DNA of 64,000 nt from Acidobacteria subdivision 2 bacterium RH1 MAG20 (GCA_002197545.1 NFUO01000081.1:1-64000), one strand, 5' to 3'; positions 26,080-34,737 are shown, numbered from the stretch's first letter. Notes: generated by a model from the letters alone, not told the origin. Program-made: numbers and translations.

Positions 26080-27627
26080 TTAGTGACTCTGCGAAATGCT
26101 GTTTACCTGGTTGAGGGTTGGGGTGGAGTTCATGTTGGTCGTGTGGGCGATGTTGACGCCGTTCGCCACCATGCTGCCAGCCGCGTTGACAAGGTTGATC
26201 GCCGCTGCATTCTGCTGAGCGCTGCCTGACAGGTCGATGCTGGAAGTATTGGTTGCAGTAAGGGTCGAACCGTCCACCGCGATGTTCTGCGCAGCGGCGG
26301 AATCGAAGCTGACCGAACCCTCTATGTTGTTGACGACGTGATTGCTCTTGACGGCGCTGCTGTTGCTGGAGCTGGAGTCAGTCGTCGCGAGAGTAATTGC
26401 CGTGCTGGTTGCTTTATTTTCCGATGTGCTGGTGCTGTGGTTCTTTGTGTTATTGGTAGCGGAATTGGTGCTGCTACTGCTTGCGCTGTTGGAGGCTGAC
26501 GCGCTCTGCGAAGCCTTATTGGCGGTGGAGGAGCTTGCATTCTGCGCTGCGCTGGCAGAAGTGGAGTCCGTGGCTGCGTTCTTCGTCTTGGCGGCGTTCG
26601 AGGCAGAACTTACGTTCGAGTTCGAGTTGTCGCTGGACGCCGACTGGTTAGCGCTGCTGGATGCGTCAGTGCTCGTGCCGGACGTATTGCTGGTGGCGTT
26701 GCTCGCCGATGCGCCTTTGGATGCACTGAGATTGTTAGCTGCGGTGCCTGAGGTTGTCGATGTGCTCCCGCCGCTCGATGACGGATTACTGAATGCCGAA
26801 TTGCCTACGGATGTGGACGAGCCATTTTTATTAGCCGATGCAGTGTTGGAGGTGGAATTGGAGCTCGCTGTATTGTTGCTGGTGCTTCCCTTGCTTGCAG
26901 AGGCGCTGTCGGTTGAGGCAGCCGACTTTACGTTGCTTGCATTCTGCGCGCTGCTGGAGGTGGAGGAATTAGACGTCGTGTCGGACTTGTTGGCGCTGTT
27001 GGAAGCCGAAGACATGTCCGTCGTGGCGGCGCTCTTGCTGGCGCTTGCATTTTGAGCGGCGCTCTTGCTGGCGGTAGCACTGTCGGTCGTGCTATGCGTG
27101 CTGGCATTGCTCTCCGTCGCGGACGTGTTGTCGCTCGCTGTGTGGTTCAGAGAACCGTTCAGACTGGAAGAACTTGTGCTGCTCTTTGTGACGTCCGACG
27201 TTGTCGTTGTGTCGAGTTGCGAGTTTTGACCGCGCTTGTAGCCGGAGAGGGTTGCTCCCGTGGCTGTCGATTGGTCGACAGAGTTGCCCTGGTTGACCGT
27301 TGCGCCCGAATTCCCGGCATCGGTCGCTAGGCTTCCATCGTAGATATTGACGCCATCGGCAACGGAACTACCCGAGGCGCTTACCACGTTGACACCTTTT
27401 GCTCCGTTCAGAGCGCTGCCCGAAAGGGTTACGCTGCTGCTGTCGGTTGTGGTAACCGTGGAGTTGTTGGCAGCAATGGATCCGGCGGCGCCGCCGGTGT
27501 CGGTCTGGCCAGCGGTGACGTTATCCATCTGACTGTCATTAATGGTTTGTGGATGTTTTGCCTGGCCGTATGCCGCGCCGGCAGTAAAGACTGAAGCGGT
27601 GATCAAAGTGCAAATAAGTTTGTTCAT
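26080..27627 (-). CDS. Large Ser/Ala/Asn/Thr-rich secreted protein, FapC-like amyloid candidate
   Basis: About 515 aa. A signal peptide (MNKLICTLITASVFTAGAAY, then GQA) precedes INDSQMDNVTAG, the motif shared with the small subunit. Two related repeats of about 55 residues follow the same pattern: residues 63-120 (SSVTLSGSALNGAKGVNVVS ... VADGVNIYDGS ... TVNQGNSVDQS) and 460-515 (SSIDLSGSAQQNAAAINLVN ... VANGVNIAHTT ... TLNQVNSISQS). Between them lies a linker of about 320 residues made almost only of Ser, Ala, Asn and Thr with scattered Lys/Asp. Repeats separated by low-complexity linkers are the FapC layout. It is the first gene of the operon with GGAGG before ATG 27627; an upstream start at 27759 lacks a signal peptide and is rejected. 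A cell-surface adhesin without amyloid character is the alternative. Confidence 0.6.
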   Translation of the reverse strand: MNKLICTLITASVFTAGAAYGQAKHPQTINDSQMDNVTAGQTDTGGAAGSIAANNSTVTTTDSSSVTLSGSALNGAKGVNVVSASGSSVADGVNIYDGSLATDAGNSGATVNQGNSVDQSTATGATLSGYKRGQNSQLDTTTTSDVTKSSTSSSSLNGSLNHTASDNTSATESNASTHSTTDSATASKSAAQNASASKSAATTDMSSASNSANKSDTTSNSSTSSSAQNASNVKSAASTDSASASKGSTSNNTASSNSTSNTASANKNGSSTSVGNSAFSNPSSSGGSTSTTSGTAANNLSASKGASASNATSNTSGTSTDASSSANQSASSDNSNSNVSSASNAAKTKNAATDSTSASAAQNASSSTANKASQSASASNSASSSSTNSATNNTKNHSTSTSENKATSTAITLATTDSSSSNSSAVKSNHVVNNIEGSVSFDSAAAQNIAVDGSTLTATNTSSIDLSGSAQQNAAAINLVNAAGSMVANGVNIAHTTNMNSTPTLNQVNSISQSH

Positions 27628-28183
27628 TGCTGCCTCCATGGGCATGTTGAGACGAGCGCGACCATACGCGCAGTCGCAATCGATTGCGCGTGGGCCTGTT
27701 TGACACAGTTTGAGCGGGCTCCCGAAGACAGGAGAACGATCGAAAGCCGTGTATTTCATGGAATGGGGGCCTTAATTGGGTCAAACCAAGGTGAACAAAG
27801 GTCAATTCATTGCGTCATGCGCGGATAGATAAAATCAGCCGCGTTTTCAAACCCAATTTGTGCATGGCCCGAAGTTACCCATACTTGCGTATCGAAATCC
27901 GTTCTGCGCTGTGTTGCGCAGGTGAATTAACTTGAGATAGGGGCCGTAGCGAACATTACGAATAGCGACGTTCACTATGTTCAAAATGGCGGACCGAGCC
28001 AACAAGCGGCGTGCCTTCTAATGCAATTTTGTTTCCAATCGTTTTAGATGAATAGTCAAGGGATTCTGCCGCCGATGGAGCCATATGTTGCACTGTTTTG
28101 CAGATTTTATTAGAAGAGATTTGCCTTGATACAAATTCAGCCGCCTGCTTATTCCAATTTTTCTAAAGCCGTTGGAGCTTACG
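27628..28183 (-). promoter_or_regulatory. Divergent intergenic region with TetR-like half sites
   Basis: This gap drives the Fap-like operon leftward and the TPR gene rightward. TAGCGACGTTCACTA (27963-27977) has inverted half sites TAGCGA/TCACTA, and a further TAGCGAAC lies at 27947-27954. GAACAT...ATGTTC (27951-27982) is a wider inverted repeat. The arrangement resembles TetR-family operators (TAGTGAAC/GTTCACTA). No convincing -35/-10 pair or gene was identified elsewhere in the gap. Confidence 0.3.
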
Positions 28184-28288
28184 ATGAGGAATTTGGATCG
28201 GCAGTCGAAGCCTCAGAAAGGTAATAGACTAAGGAAGGGGAGACTGTACATCATCGACATGCATATTGGGGCTATCTCCGGATTATGA
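28184..28288 (+). CDS. Short basic ORF coupled to the TPR gene (34 aa)
   Basis: ATG 28184 is preceded by GGAG at 7 bases and encodes MRNLDRQSKPQKGNRLRKGR followed by LYIIDMHIGAISGL. Its stop overlaps the ATG of the TPR gene (ATGA), so ribosomes finishing it could restart there; the TPR gene has no strong ribosome site of its own. No homology is recognised. It could be a leader peptide or chance. Confidence 0.35.
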   Translation: MRNLDRQSKPQKGNRLRKGRLYIIDMHIGAISGL

Positions 28289-29463
28289 GTAGAACAGAAG
28301 TTTCGCTCGCGAAGCGTCGGTTATTTCTCCGTGATTCGCTGACATTTTTAGTTCTCACCCTCATCACCGGGGCGCTTTTTCTGGTCACGCTCTTTCTGTT
28401 TCGTTCGTTTACCTCTCATCGAGCCGAATTGGCCGTCCGGTGGTCGGGCCGGGGCAGGGACGCTTTGCGCGCCGGGAAGCCCCAAGAGGCAATCGTCGCT
28501 CTTCGTACGGGGCTGTCCTATGCTCCGGGCACCCGCTCGTATGAATTGTTGCTTGCTCAGGCGCTGACAGAGGCTGGCCGGACGGAGGAGGCATCCAACT
28601 ACTTCATGAACCTATGGGTGACTCAGCCGGGGGACGGCTTTATTAATCTTGAGCTTGCACGACTTGCGGCAAAGAAGAACGATAAGCAAGACGCGGTCAA
28701 ATACTATAGAGCGTCAATTTATGGGACCTGGGAAGGCGATGGTGTTGTGCGCAGGCGCGAGGTCCGGCTTGAGCTGGCGCGCTACCTGATTGAGCAGCAT
28801 GACTTGAATGCCGCGCGCATTGAACTGCTGATCGCTGCCGGCAATTCTCCGAGCGATCCGAAGCTCAACATAACGCTGGCCGATCTGCTGGTGCAGACCG
28901 GGGATGTCTCAGACGCATTCAGCTATTACGAGAAGGTCCTTCAGGACGACTCGAAGAACCATGCCGCGCTGGAAGGCGCTGGACGAGCGGCTTACAGGCT
29001 TGGCAACTTTGCAGTGGCACATTCGCTGCTGGAACGAGCGCTTGAAGCGAAGGCATCGCCACTTTTGAAGAATGAGAATCGTTCGGGCGATCTTGCGACC
29101 ATGCTGGAGAACTCGAAACGGATTCTTGAGGTGAGACCATCCGGGAGGCTGCGGCCAGAGGAACGAGTGGCTCGCATCCTTGGCGATCGTGCCATTGCAA
29201 AGAAACGGTTCGACGGCTGTATCGCCCAGTTCGACGCAGCAAGCGGATTACCTTCCTTGCTGCAGCAGCTCAAATTGAGGTGGACCGCTGGTGATGCGCC
29301 GATGAGTCGGCCGGTGCTGCTACAGAGTCTCGCAAAGCAGGATGCCGCAGTGCAATTGATCTATGACACGGAATTGCAGACCAGCCAGTTTTGCGGTGCG
29401 CCAACCGGGGACGATGCCTTGCTTCTACTGCTTGCGAAATCTCCAGAAGTGACGGAACGATAG
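28285..29463 (+). CDS. Membrane-anchored TPR protein
   Basis: 392 aa. A short cytoplasmic start is followed by one transmembrane helix (about 14-37: DSLTFLVLTLITGALFLVTL) and helical TPR-like repeats: ALRAGKPQEAIVALRTGLSY, LAQALTEAGRTEEASNYFMN, LARLAAKKNDKQDAVKYYRA, LADLLVQTGDVSDAFSYYEK, AGRAAYRLGNFAVAHSLLER. TPR arrays act as protein-binding scaffolds; the partner is unknown. It is followed after 6 bases by a ClC channel gene on the same strand, so the two are probably co-transcribed. No enzymatic motif was seen. It is not obviously related to the divergently transcribed Fap-like operon. Confidence 0.75.
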   Translation: MSRTEVSLAKRRLFLRDSLTFLVLTLITGALFLVTLFLFRSFTSHRAELAVRWSGRGRDALRAGKPQEAIVALRTGLSYAPGTRSYELLLAQALTEAGRTEEASNYFMNLWVTQPGDGFINLELARLAAKKNDKQDAVKYYRASIYGTWEGDGVVRRREVRLELARYLIEQHDLNAARIELLIAAGNSPSDPKLNITLADLLVQTGDVSDAFSYYEKVLQDDSKNHAALEGAGRAAYRLGNFAVAHSLLERALEAKASPLLKNENRSGDLATMLENSKRILEVRPSGRLRPEERVARILGDRAIAKKRFDGCIAQFDAASGLPSLLQQLKLRWTAGDAPMSRPVLLQSLAKQDAAVQLIYDTELQTSQFCGAPTGDDALLLLLAKSPEVTER

Positions 29464-29469
29464 GGACCA

Positions 29470-31239
29470 ATGGAACAGAAGCGCATCATGGAAAGTGAGC
29501 CCGGATTGCAAGAGACATCAACGTCCTTACTCGCCGATATGGCTGCGATTGCGCCTGCGCGGGAAGAGCGGCTCTTTCTGCTGTTGTCGATCTTTATCGG
29601 CATTATCTCGGGTCTGCTGGTTGTCTCATTTCGGATGGCCATCGACTGGCTGCAAGTGCTTTTGATTGGTTCTGCGCCCAATCGGGGCCAACCCAGGCTT
29701 TTTATTGTCCCTGCAGTAGTCGGCCTGGTCGTCGCCGTGCTGACGCGGTATGTCTTTCCGCAGGTGCGCGGCAGCGGCGTGAACCAGACCAAGGCCGCGC
29801 TGTATATCAACAATGGTTACATATCGTTCCGCACCGTGATCGGCAAGTTCATGTTGTCGGCGCTTGCCATCGGTGGTGGCCACTCGCTTGGCCCCGAGGA
29901 CCCATCGCTGCAGATTGGCGCAGGGGTTGCGTCGCTGATCAGCAGGCGAATGGGTCTATCGCGTGAGCGGCTGCGGCTCTTTGCTCCCATTGGCGCAGCG
30001 GCGGGACTTGCCGCGGCGTTCAATGCTCCAATCTCCGCGATCCTGTTTGTCATCGAAGAGGTCATTGGGCAATGGAATGCGGCGGTGCTTGGGTCGATTG
30101 TTCTGGGCGCGGTGTCGAGCGTTGTGGTTGCGCGATCGTTCTGGGGATCGGAGCCGATGTTCCGCATTCCGACGGTCACATTCGATTCGCGCGAGTTGCT
30201 GGCTTATACCGTGCTCGGTGTCTTTGGCGGAATTGCTGCGTTGATGTTTGCGAAGGCGCTTGGTTATTTGAGGCCGTGTTTGCGTAAGCAGCCGGCGTGG
30301 GCGCAGATGCTGCAGCCGGGGCTGGCTGGACTGCTGGTGGGTGGGATCGGATACTTTGGATTGCCGCAGGTGATGGGTGCGGGATACGGTGCAATCGACC
30401 AGGCGATGCACGCTCAGTTTGCCTGGAAGATGCTGCTGCTGCTGGCGCTCTTCAAGATTATTGCAACCACGCTTTCGTTTTCGAGCGGGACGCCGGGCGG
30501 CATGTTCGCTCCGACGCTTTTCATTGGCGCCATGCTGGGGGCGTCCATCGGCGCCTTCGAGAAGCTCTACTTTCCTCAACTGCATTTGACCGGCTCGCTT
30601 GGCTCATATGCTCTGGTTGGGATGGGCGTACTGTTTGCGGCATTTCTGCGAGCCCCGCTGACTTCGGTATTCATGGTGCTGGAGGTCAGTGGGAACTATT
30701 CAATCATTGTTCCGGTCATTCTCGCCAACACGATTGCGTATGTCATCTCACGCAGCTTTCAGCCAGTGCCTGTCTTCGAGATGTTGACGCATCAGGATGG
30801 CCTGTATCTGCCATCGATGGAGGAACAGCGGGAGGAGAGTGAGCTGCACATCGAAGATGCGATGCAACCGGTCGCCGTGCCGGTTCTGCAAGGAACGGAA
30901 ATGGTCGCCGATGCGATGAAGTCTATGGCCCAATACAGTGACCTGACAGGCGATTCCGTAGTGCTGGTTCAGTGCAAAGATGGACTTTGGTATGCCGCAA
31001 AGTATGAAGAGTTGCAAGTGCTGTTTACGAAGGTGGGAGAATCGGATTTGCCGCTCTCGCTTGAAGCGCAGCTTGGCAAGGAGCGAACGCCGGTGCTATT
31101 TCCCGATCTTCCACTGGCCAGCACGCTGCCTCATTTCAAGCGCTGGCCTTTGCTGCCGATTACGAATCGCGCGATGCGTGGAGCGCTGGAAGGAGCTGTC
31201 TCGATGGCCGATGTTTTGAAGCGGTACCAGGGACGATAA
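29470..31239 (+). CDS. ClC-family chloride channel/transporter
   Basis: 589 aa with the ClC two-fold helical repeat. Selectivity-filter segments are seen: VRGSGVNQTKAAL (first motif), GGGHSLGPEDPSLQIGAG (second; its Glu sits where the gating Glu of the Gly-Arg-Glu-Gly-Pro motif is found) and SSGTPGGMFAPTLFIGAMLG (third). The presence of the gating Glu favours proton-coupled exchange over a passive channel. The C-terminal 140 residues (AMQPVAVPVLQGTEMVADAM...) look like a degenerate CBS-domain pair. Proposed role: chloride or other anion movement across the inner membrane, for example in acid resistance. GGGA precedes the start. Confidence 0.88.
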   Translation: MEQKRIMESEPGLQETSTSLLADMAAIAPAREERLFLLLSIFIGIISGLLVVSFRMAIDWLQVLLIGSAPNRGQPRLFIVPAVVGLVVAVLTRYVFPQVRGSGVNQTKAALYINNGYISFRTVIGKFMLSALAIGGGHSLGPEDPSLQIGAGVASLISRRMGLSRERLRLFAPIGAAAGLAAAFNAPISAILFVIEEVIGQWNAAVLGSIVLGAVSSVVVARSFWGSEPMFRIPTVTFDSRELLAYTVLGVFGGIAALMFAKALGYLRPCLRKQPAWAQMLQPGLAGLLVGGIGYFGLPQVMGAGYGAIDQAMHAQFAWKMLLLLALFKIIATTLSFSSGTPGGMFAPTLFIGAMLGASIGAFEKLYFPQLHLTGSLGSYALVGMGVLFAAFLRAPLTSVFMVLEVSGNYSIIVPVILANTIAYVISRSFQPVPVFEMLTHQDGLYLPSMEEQREESELHIEDAMQPVAVPVLQGTEMVADAMKSMAQYSDLTGDSVVLVQCKDGLWYAAKYEELQVLFTKVGESDLPLSLEAQLGKERTPVLFPDLPLASTLPHFKRWPLLPITNRAMRGALEGAVSMADVLKRYQGR

Positions 31240-31312
31240 CCTGTTATTCTCTTGTTTTAAAGATGCCTCCAGGTTTTCTTTTAACTCAGACACTGAAGAC
31301 TTCTCCCATACG

Positions 31313-34018
31313 TTATTCATAACGGATTGCTATGACAGGCTCAATTTGTGCCGCTCGCAGTGCCGGTAAGAGCGAAGCTACGCTGGCAATAAAAATGAGT
31401 GCTGCCACCGATCCAATGAGCACCCATGGATCATGCGCAGACGTTCCATAGAGAAAGCTTGCCAGAACCTGCGAAGCGAGCATCGCCACGATTAACCCCG
31501 CTCCCGATCCAACTGCCGCCACCAAAAGATTCTCCCGGAAGACCATCGTCATCACACGCGACCGCTTTGCTCCCAGAGCCATGCGGATGCCAATCTCACT
31601 TGTCCGCCGAGCCATCATATAGGCCAGTGTTCCATAGAGTCCAATTGCTGTGACCAGTAACGCGCATCCGGCAAAGAAGATCGATAGGAGCGCCATCGTT
31701 CGTTCTGCGCTCATTGACTTATTCATCACCTCATCCGCTGTCGTCAGCAGGGGCGCGGGGATGGTTGGTACCAGACGTGTTGTCAGCACACGTGCCGCAC
31801 TCGCCAAAGGCCCTAGCGGTCCGTCGACACGTACTACGGCAGTCAGCGATGGCGTGTTCGCGTCGTCCTGCTGGATTGGAACATAACCTGCCGGTGGCGC
31901 GGGTGTGCGTACATCTCGATATTTTGCATCGCCTACAACGGCTACTACTTCAAACGAAGTTTTATCTCGAACCCGCGTTACCTGCTGCCCGACTGCGTTC
32001 CTCCCCGGAAAGAGCAGCTTTGCGGCGCTTTCATTCAGGATCATCTTTAGTCCGGATGCCTTCGTATCGTTCCATCGGAACTCCCTTCCGGCATGCATGG
32101 GAATCCGCATTGTGGTGAAGTAATTTGGCGCAACGCTGTTCAAATCGAGCATGTGAGAATCTCCGCTCGACGCAGCATAACTGCCGTTCCAGCCGAGATG
32201 GGAGAGCGGCACAATGGACTCAAAGCTAACGTTCTTTACCCCTGGCTGATGACTCAACTCTTCGCCCAATTCCTGATAAAGCTGCATGAGCGCATCGCCT
32301 TTAAGCTGCTGCTTGTCCATACTGAAGGCGATATTCACCAGACCCTTGGGGTCGAATCCGACTCCTGACCTGAACAGCCGCGCCAGGCTGGTCGCCAGTA
32401 AGCCGGCACCGATCACGAGTACCAGCGCCAGTGCTACTTCCGAAATTAACAACAGGCGCGGCAGGACTCCACGCTGCCTTTGCGACTGCTTTGCGTATTG
32501 ACCATCTTTAATGTGGTCATTCAGATTGCCCGATGTAGCTCGCAGCGCCGGCAGCAGCCCGATTAGAATCGTCGACAGGACTGCTATCAGCACGGCAAAT
32601 CCGAATACGCGGAGATCGAGCGAGGTGTCGAGTTGGAGAGCGGTCCTGCTCATGTGATTGCCGCTCATCAACAGTGTCGCCAGCGATCGGCTCACTATTG
32701 GCGCTGCAGCAAGGCCTGCAGCCGTACCCAGCACGGTAATCAGCATGCACTCCACCAGTAATTGCTGTACGAGTCTCGGTCGCGTGCCGCCCATCGCCAG
32801 TCGAGTTGCCAACTCTCGCTCACGCGCTGCGCTGCGCGCCATCAGCAGGCTCATCATGTTCAGGCATGCCAGCAGCAGGACACCGCCACACATCAAGAAC
32901 ATCGCTACCAGAGGCTCGCGAAAGAGCTCGCGGGCGTAAGTAAATCCCCGAGAGCCTGATTCGGCTGAGAAATGAAAATGACCCTTCTCTTCGTCTGTTA
33001 TGTAATGCGGGTCACTCGATGATTCGTGCAGAATCGAATTGGAGATAGTCATCAGAGCTGCATTCGCCTGTTGCAGACTGACCCCCGATTGCAGACGACC
33101 CACAACAGTCAGCCACCATGCATTCATACCGTCATCGATATGATTTCTGGGCGCATCGATCACGGGATCAGCAGAGAGCGGAGCAAAGATCTCCGGTCTC
33201 TGAGTTGGGTCTGCTCCTATAAACCGCTTAGGCATAACGCCCACCACTGTGAATGGCGCGTTGGCGATCATCAATCGCTGTCCCACCACGTCCGGAGCGC
33301 GATGGAACCAACTCTGCCAGAAATTTTCACTGATCACAACCGCAAGACCCGCGGGACTGCCGCCTTTCTGGTCATCCTCTGGCGTTAGATATCGACCTAG
33401 CAGCGGCGCCGTTTCCAACGCCTGGAAGAACTGCCCACTTACGAGCATCCCGGGGATATTCTCATTGCCGGATCGGCCTTGCACCTGCAATATATCCGGG
33501 TTGTAGGCGAAGACATTGGTGAAAATGTCATGCTTGTTTTCCAAGCCTCGGAAGAATGGTGTGCAGAAGTCGTAGGCCGGTTGTGGCCCCCCGTCCTCGA
33601 TGCGCAGGACTGCAAGCTCTTCGGCATGAGGTACAGGAAGAGGGCGCAGCAACAGCCCATTGATCATCGAGAAGACAGCCGTGTTCGCACCTACTCCAAG
33701 CGCCAGCGTCAGCACTGCCACCGTCGTAAAGCCCGGCGACCGCCACAGTAGACGCGATGAAAAATTCACGTCGCGAAAGAAGTTCTCCAGCCTGCGAAAC
33801 TGCCAAAGCTCGCTCAGCCGCTCCTGCCACCGGCCTGCATTGCCGAAGGTTCGGCGAGTTGCCATGTCCACCTCGCGCTGGGATATACCCTCACCCAGCA
33901 GTCGCTCACGCAGCATGGACTGATGAAATTCCAACTCGTCGGCCATTTCGCGGTTCCTCTGTTTCCTGCGGAACAGCGATTTGATGCGGCCAAAAAACTC
34001 ATGCAGAGTGGCATTCAT
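31313..34018 (-). CDS. ADOP-type ABC transporter permease
   Basis: About 901 aa, of the acidobacterial duplicated orphan permease type: two MacB-like FtsX units in one chain without an ATPase partner nearby. The N-terminal helical region (MADELEFHQSMLRERLLGEG) is followed by FSSRLLWRSPGFTTVAVLTL, ALGVGANTAVFSMINGLLLR, a MacB_PCD periplasmic domain, three helices, then a second periplasmic domain and helices (RRTSEIGIRMALGAKRSRVM). ATG 34018 has AAGGAG 8 bases upstream; longer upstream codons overlap the PadR gene and are rejected. It lies 11 bases after the PadR gene, the standard ADOP arrangement, so PadR presumably represses both. Substrate unknown. Confidence 0.9.
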   Translation of the reverse strand: MNATLHEFFGRIKSLFRRKQRNREMADELEFHQSMLRERLLGEGISQREVDMATRRTFGNAGRWQERLSELWQFRRLENFFRDVNFSSRLLWRSPGFTTVAVLTLALGVGANTAVFSMINGLLLRPLPVPHAEELAVLRIEDGGPQPAYDFCTPFFRGLENKHDIFTNVFAYNPDILQVQGRSGNENIPGMLVSGQFFQALETAPLLGRYLTPEDDQKGGSPAGLAVVISENFWQSWFHRAPDVVGQRLMIANAPFTVVGVMPKRFIGADPTQRPEIFAPLSADPVIDAPRNHIDDGMNAWWLTVVGRLQSGVSLQQANAALMTISNSILHESSSDPHYITDEEKGHFHFSAESGSRGFTYARELFREPLVAMFLMCGGVLLLACLNMMSLLMARSAARERELATRLAMGGTRPRLVQQLLVECMLITVLGTAAGLAAAPIVSRSLATLLMSGNHMSRTALQLDTSLDLRVFGFAVLIAVLSTILIGLLPALRATSGNLNDHIKDGQYAKQSQRQRGVLPRLLLISEVALALVLVIGAGLLATSLARLFRSGVGFDPKGLVNIAFSMDKQQLKGDALMQLYQELGEELSHQPGVKNVSFESIVPLSHLGWNGSYAASSGDSHMLDLNSVAPNYFTTMRIPMHAGREFRWNDTKASGLKMILNESAAKLLFPGRNAVGQQVTRVRDKTSFEVVAVVGDAKYRDVRTPAPPAGYVPIQQDDANTPSLTAVVRVDGPLGPLASAARVLTTRLVPTIPAPLLTTADEVMNKSMSAERTMALLSIFFAGCALLVTAIGLYGTLAYMMARRTSEIGIRMALGAKRSRVMTMVFRENLLVAAVGSGAGLIVAMLASQVLASFLYGTSAHDPWVLIGSVAALIFIASVASLLPALRAAQIEPVIAIRYE

Positions 34019-34029
34019 ACGAAATCTCC

Positions 34030-34374
34030 TTAAGACGCCTGCATTACAAATCCCACCGCCGCCGAGAGCTTTGCCCAGCGCTGTGATTCGCTGTTGAGTC
34101 GCTTTTTGCCCGCAGCCGTCAATTGGTAAAACTTGGCGCGGCGATTGTTCTCGGACGCTCCCCACTCTGCCTGCAACAGCCCGCGTAGCTCCAGCCGATG
34201 CAGGGCAGGGTAGAGCGCGCCTTCTTCCACCTTCAGCACCTGTTGCGATGTTTGATGAAGCCACTCGACGACGCCATACCCATGCAGTGGTCCACGCGCC
34301 AACGCCTTCAAGACAAGCATCTCCAGCGTTCCCTGGATGAGCTCGCCTGCCTCGGTTTTCTTTTCCCTAATCAT
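34030..34374 (-). CDS. PadR-family transcriptional regulator
   Basis: A 114 aa winged-helix repressor. LIQGTLEMLVLKALARGPLH, GYGVVEWLHQTSQQVLKVEE and GALYPALHRLELRGLLQAEW are the canonical PadR segments, with the short C-terminal dimerisation helix of subfamily 2. It lies directly upstream of the ADOP permease gene and is very likely its regulator. The ATG has no ribosome-binding site; the promoter lies so close that the transcript may be leaderless. Confidence 0.93.
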   Translation of the reverse strand: MIREKKTEAGELIQGTLEMLVLKALARGPLHGYGVVEWLHQTSQQVLKVEEGALYPALHRLELRGLLQAEWGASENNRRAKFYQLTAAGKKRLNSESQRWAKLSAAVGFVMQAS

Positions 34375-34412
34375 GTTAGGGGAAAAGTATTCGAATTTTT
34401 GTTGATTGTCAA
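34360..34412 (-). promoter_or_regulatory. PadR promoter with overlapping inverted repeat
   Basis: On the minus strand TTGACA (34407-34412) and TACTTT (34384-34389) are 17 bases apart, a good sigma-70-type pair. The -10 is followed within about 9 bases by the PadR ATG (34374). CTTTTCCCTAA-TCATG-TTAGGGGAAAAG (34360-34387) is a near-perfect inverted repeat (one extra G/C) centred on the start codon and touching the -10. It would suit autorepression by PadR. Confidence 0.6.
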
Positions 34413-34568
34413 TGCTGTGAACAGGGTAGATTCACGGGGAGGCGATTTCCTTGGTACAAATCGACAATAAGGAGCCAGTTTGGGCGAAAAAGCAATGTGG
34501 ATAATTTGCATCAGGACTACCATATATTGCGGTTGACCTATAAAAAAACCCTTGATATAGTCGTTCTT

Positions 34569-34733
34569 CACGGTATCCGATTGCGAGATCGGATTTAATA
34601 GGGAATCCGGTGAGATGCCGGAGCTGCCCCGCAGCGGTAAGCAGGAACGAACGTCCCGTACGAAAGCACTGGTCTGGAATGGGCTGGGAAGCTGGGGCAA
34701 GTAGGAGGCCTGCAAGTCCGAAGACCTGCCGTG
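34569..34733 (+). ncRNA. Cobalamin (B12) riboswitch
   Basis: Conserved blocks occur in order: TAATAGGGAATCCGGTGAGA, CCGGAGCTGCCCCGCAGCGG, and the B12 box AAGTCCGAAGACCTGCC (34714-34730). CACGG at 34569-34573 can pair with CCGTG at 34729-34733 to close the outer helix. It lies immediately upstream of nrdA on the same strand, so adenosylcobalamin binding should lower nrdAB expression. Confidence 0.93.
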
Positions 34734-34737
34734 AGAT

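Noticed and set aside
26342..27055. Leu/Ala/Val-rich plus-strand frame that looks like a membrane protein
   Set aside because: It is the exact complement of the Ser/Ala/Asn linker of the amyloid candidate; antisense Ser/Ala codons read as Leu/Ala/Val. The minus-strand frame has a signal peptide, ribosome site and operon context.
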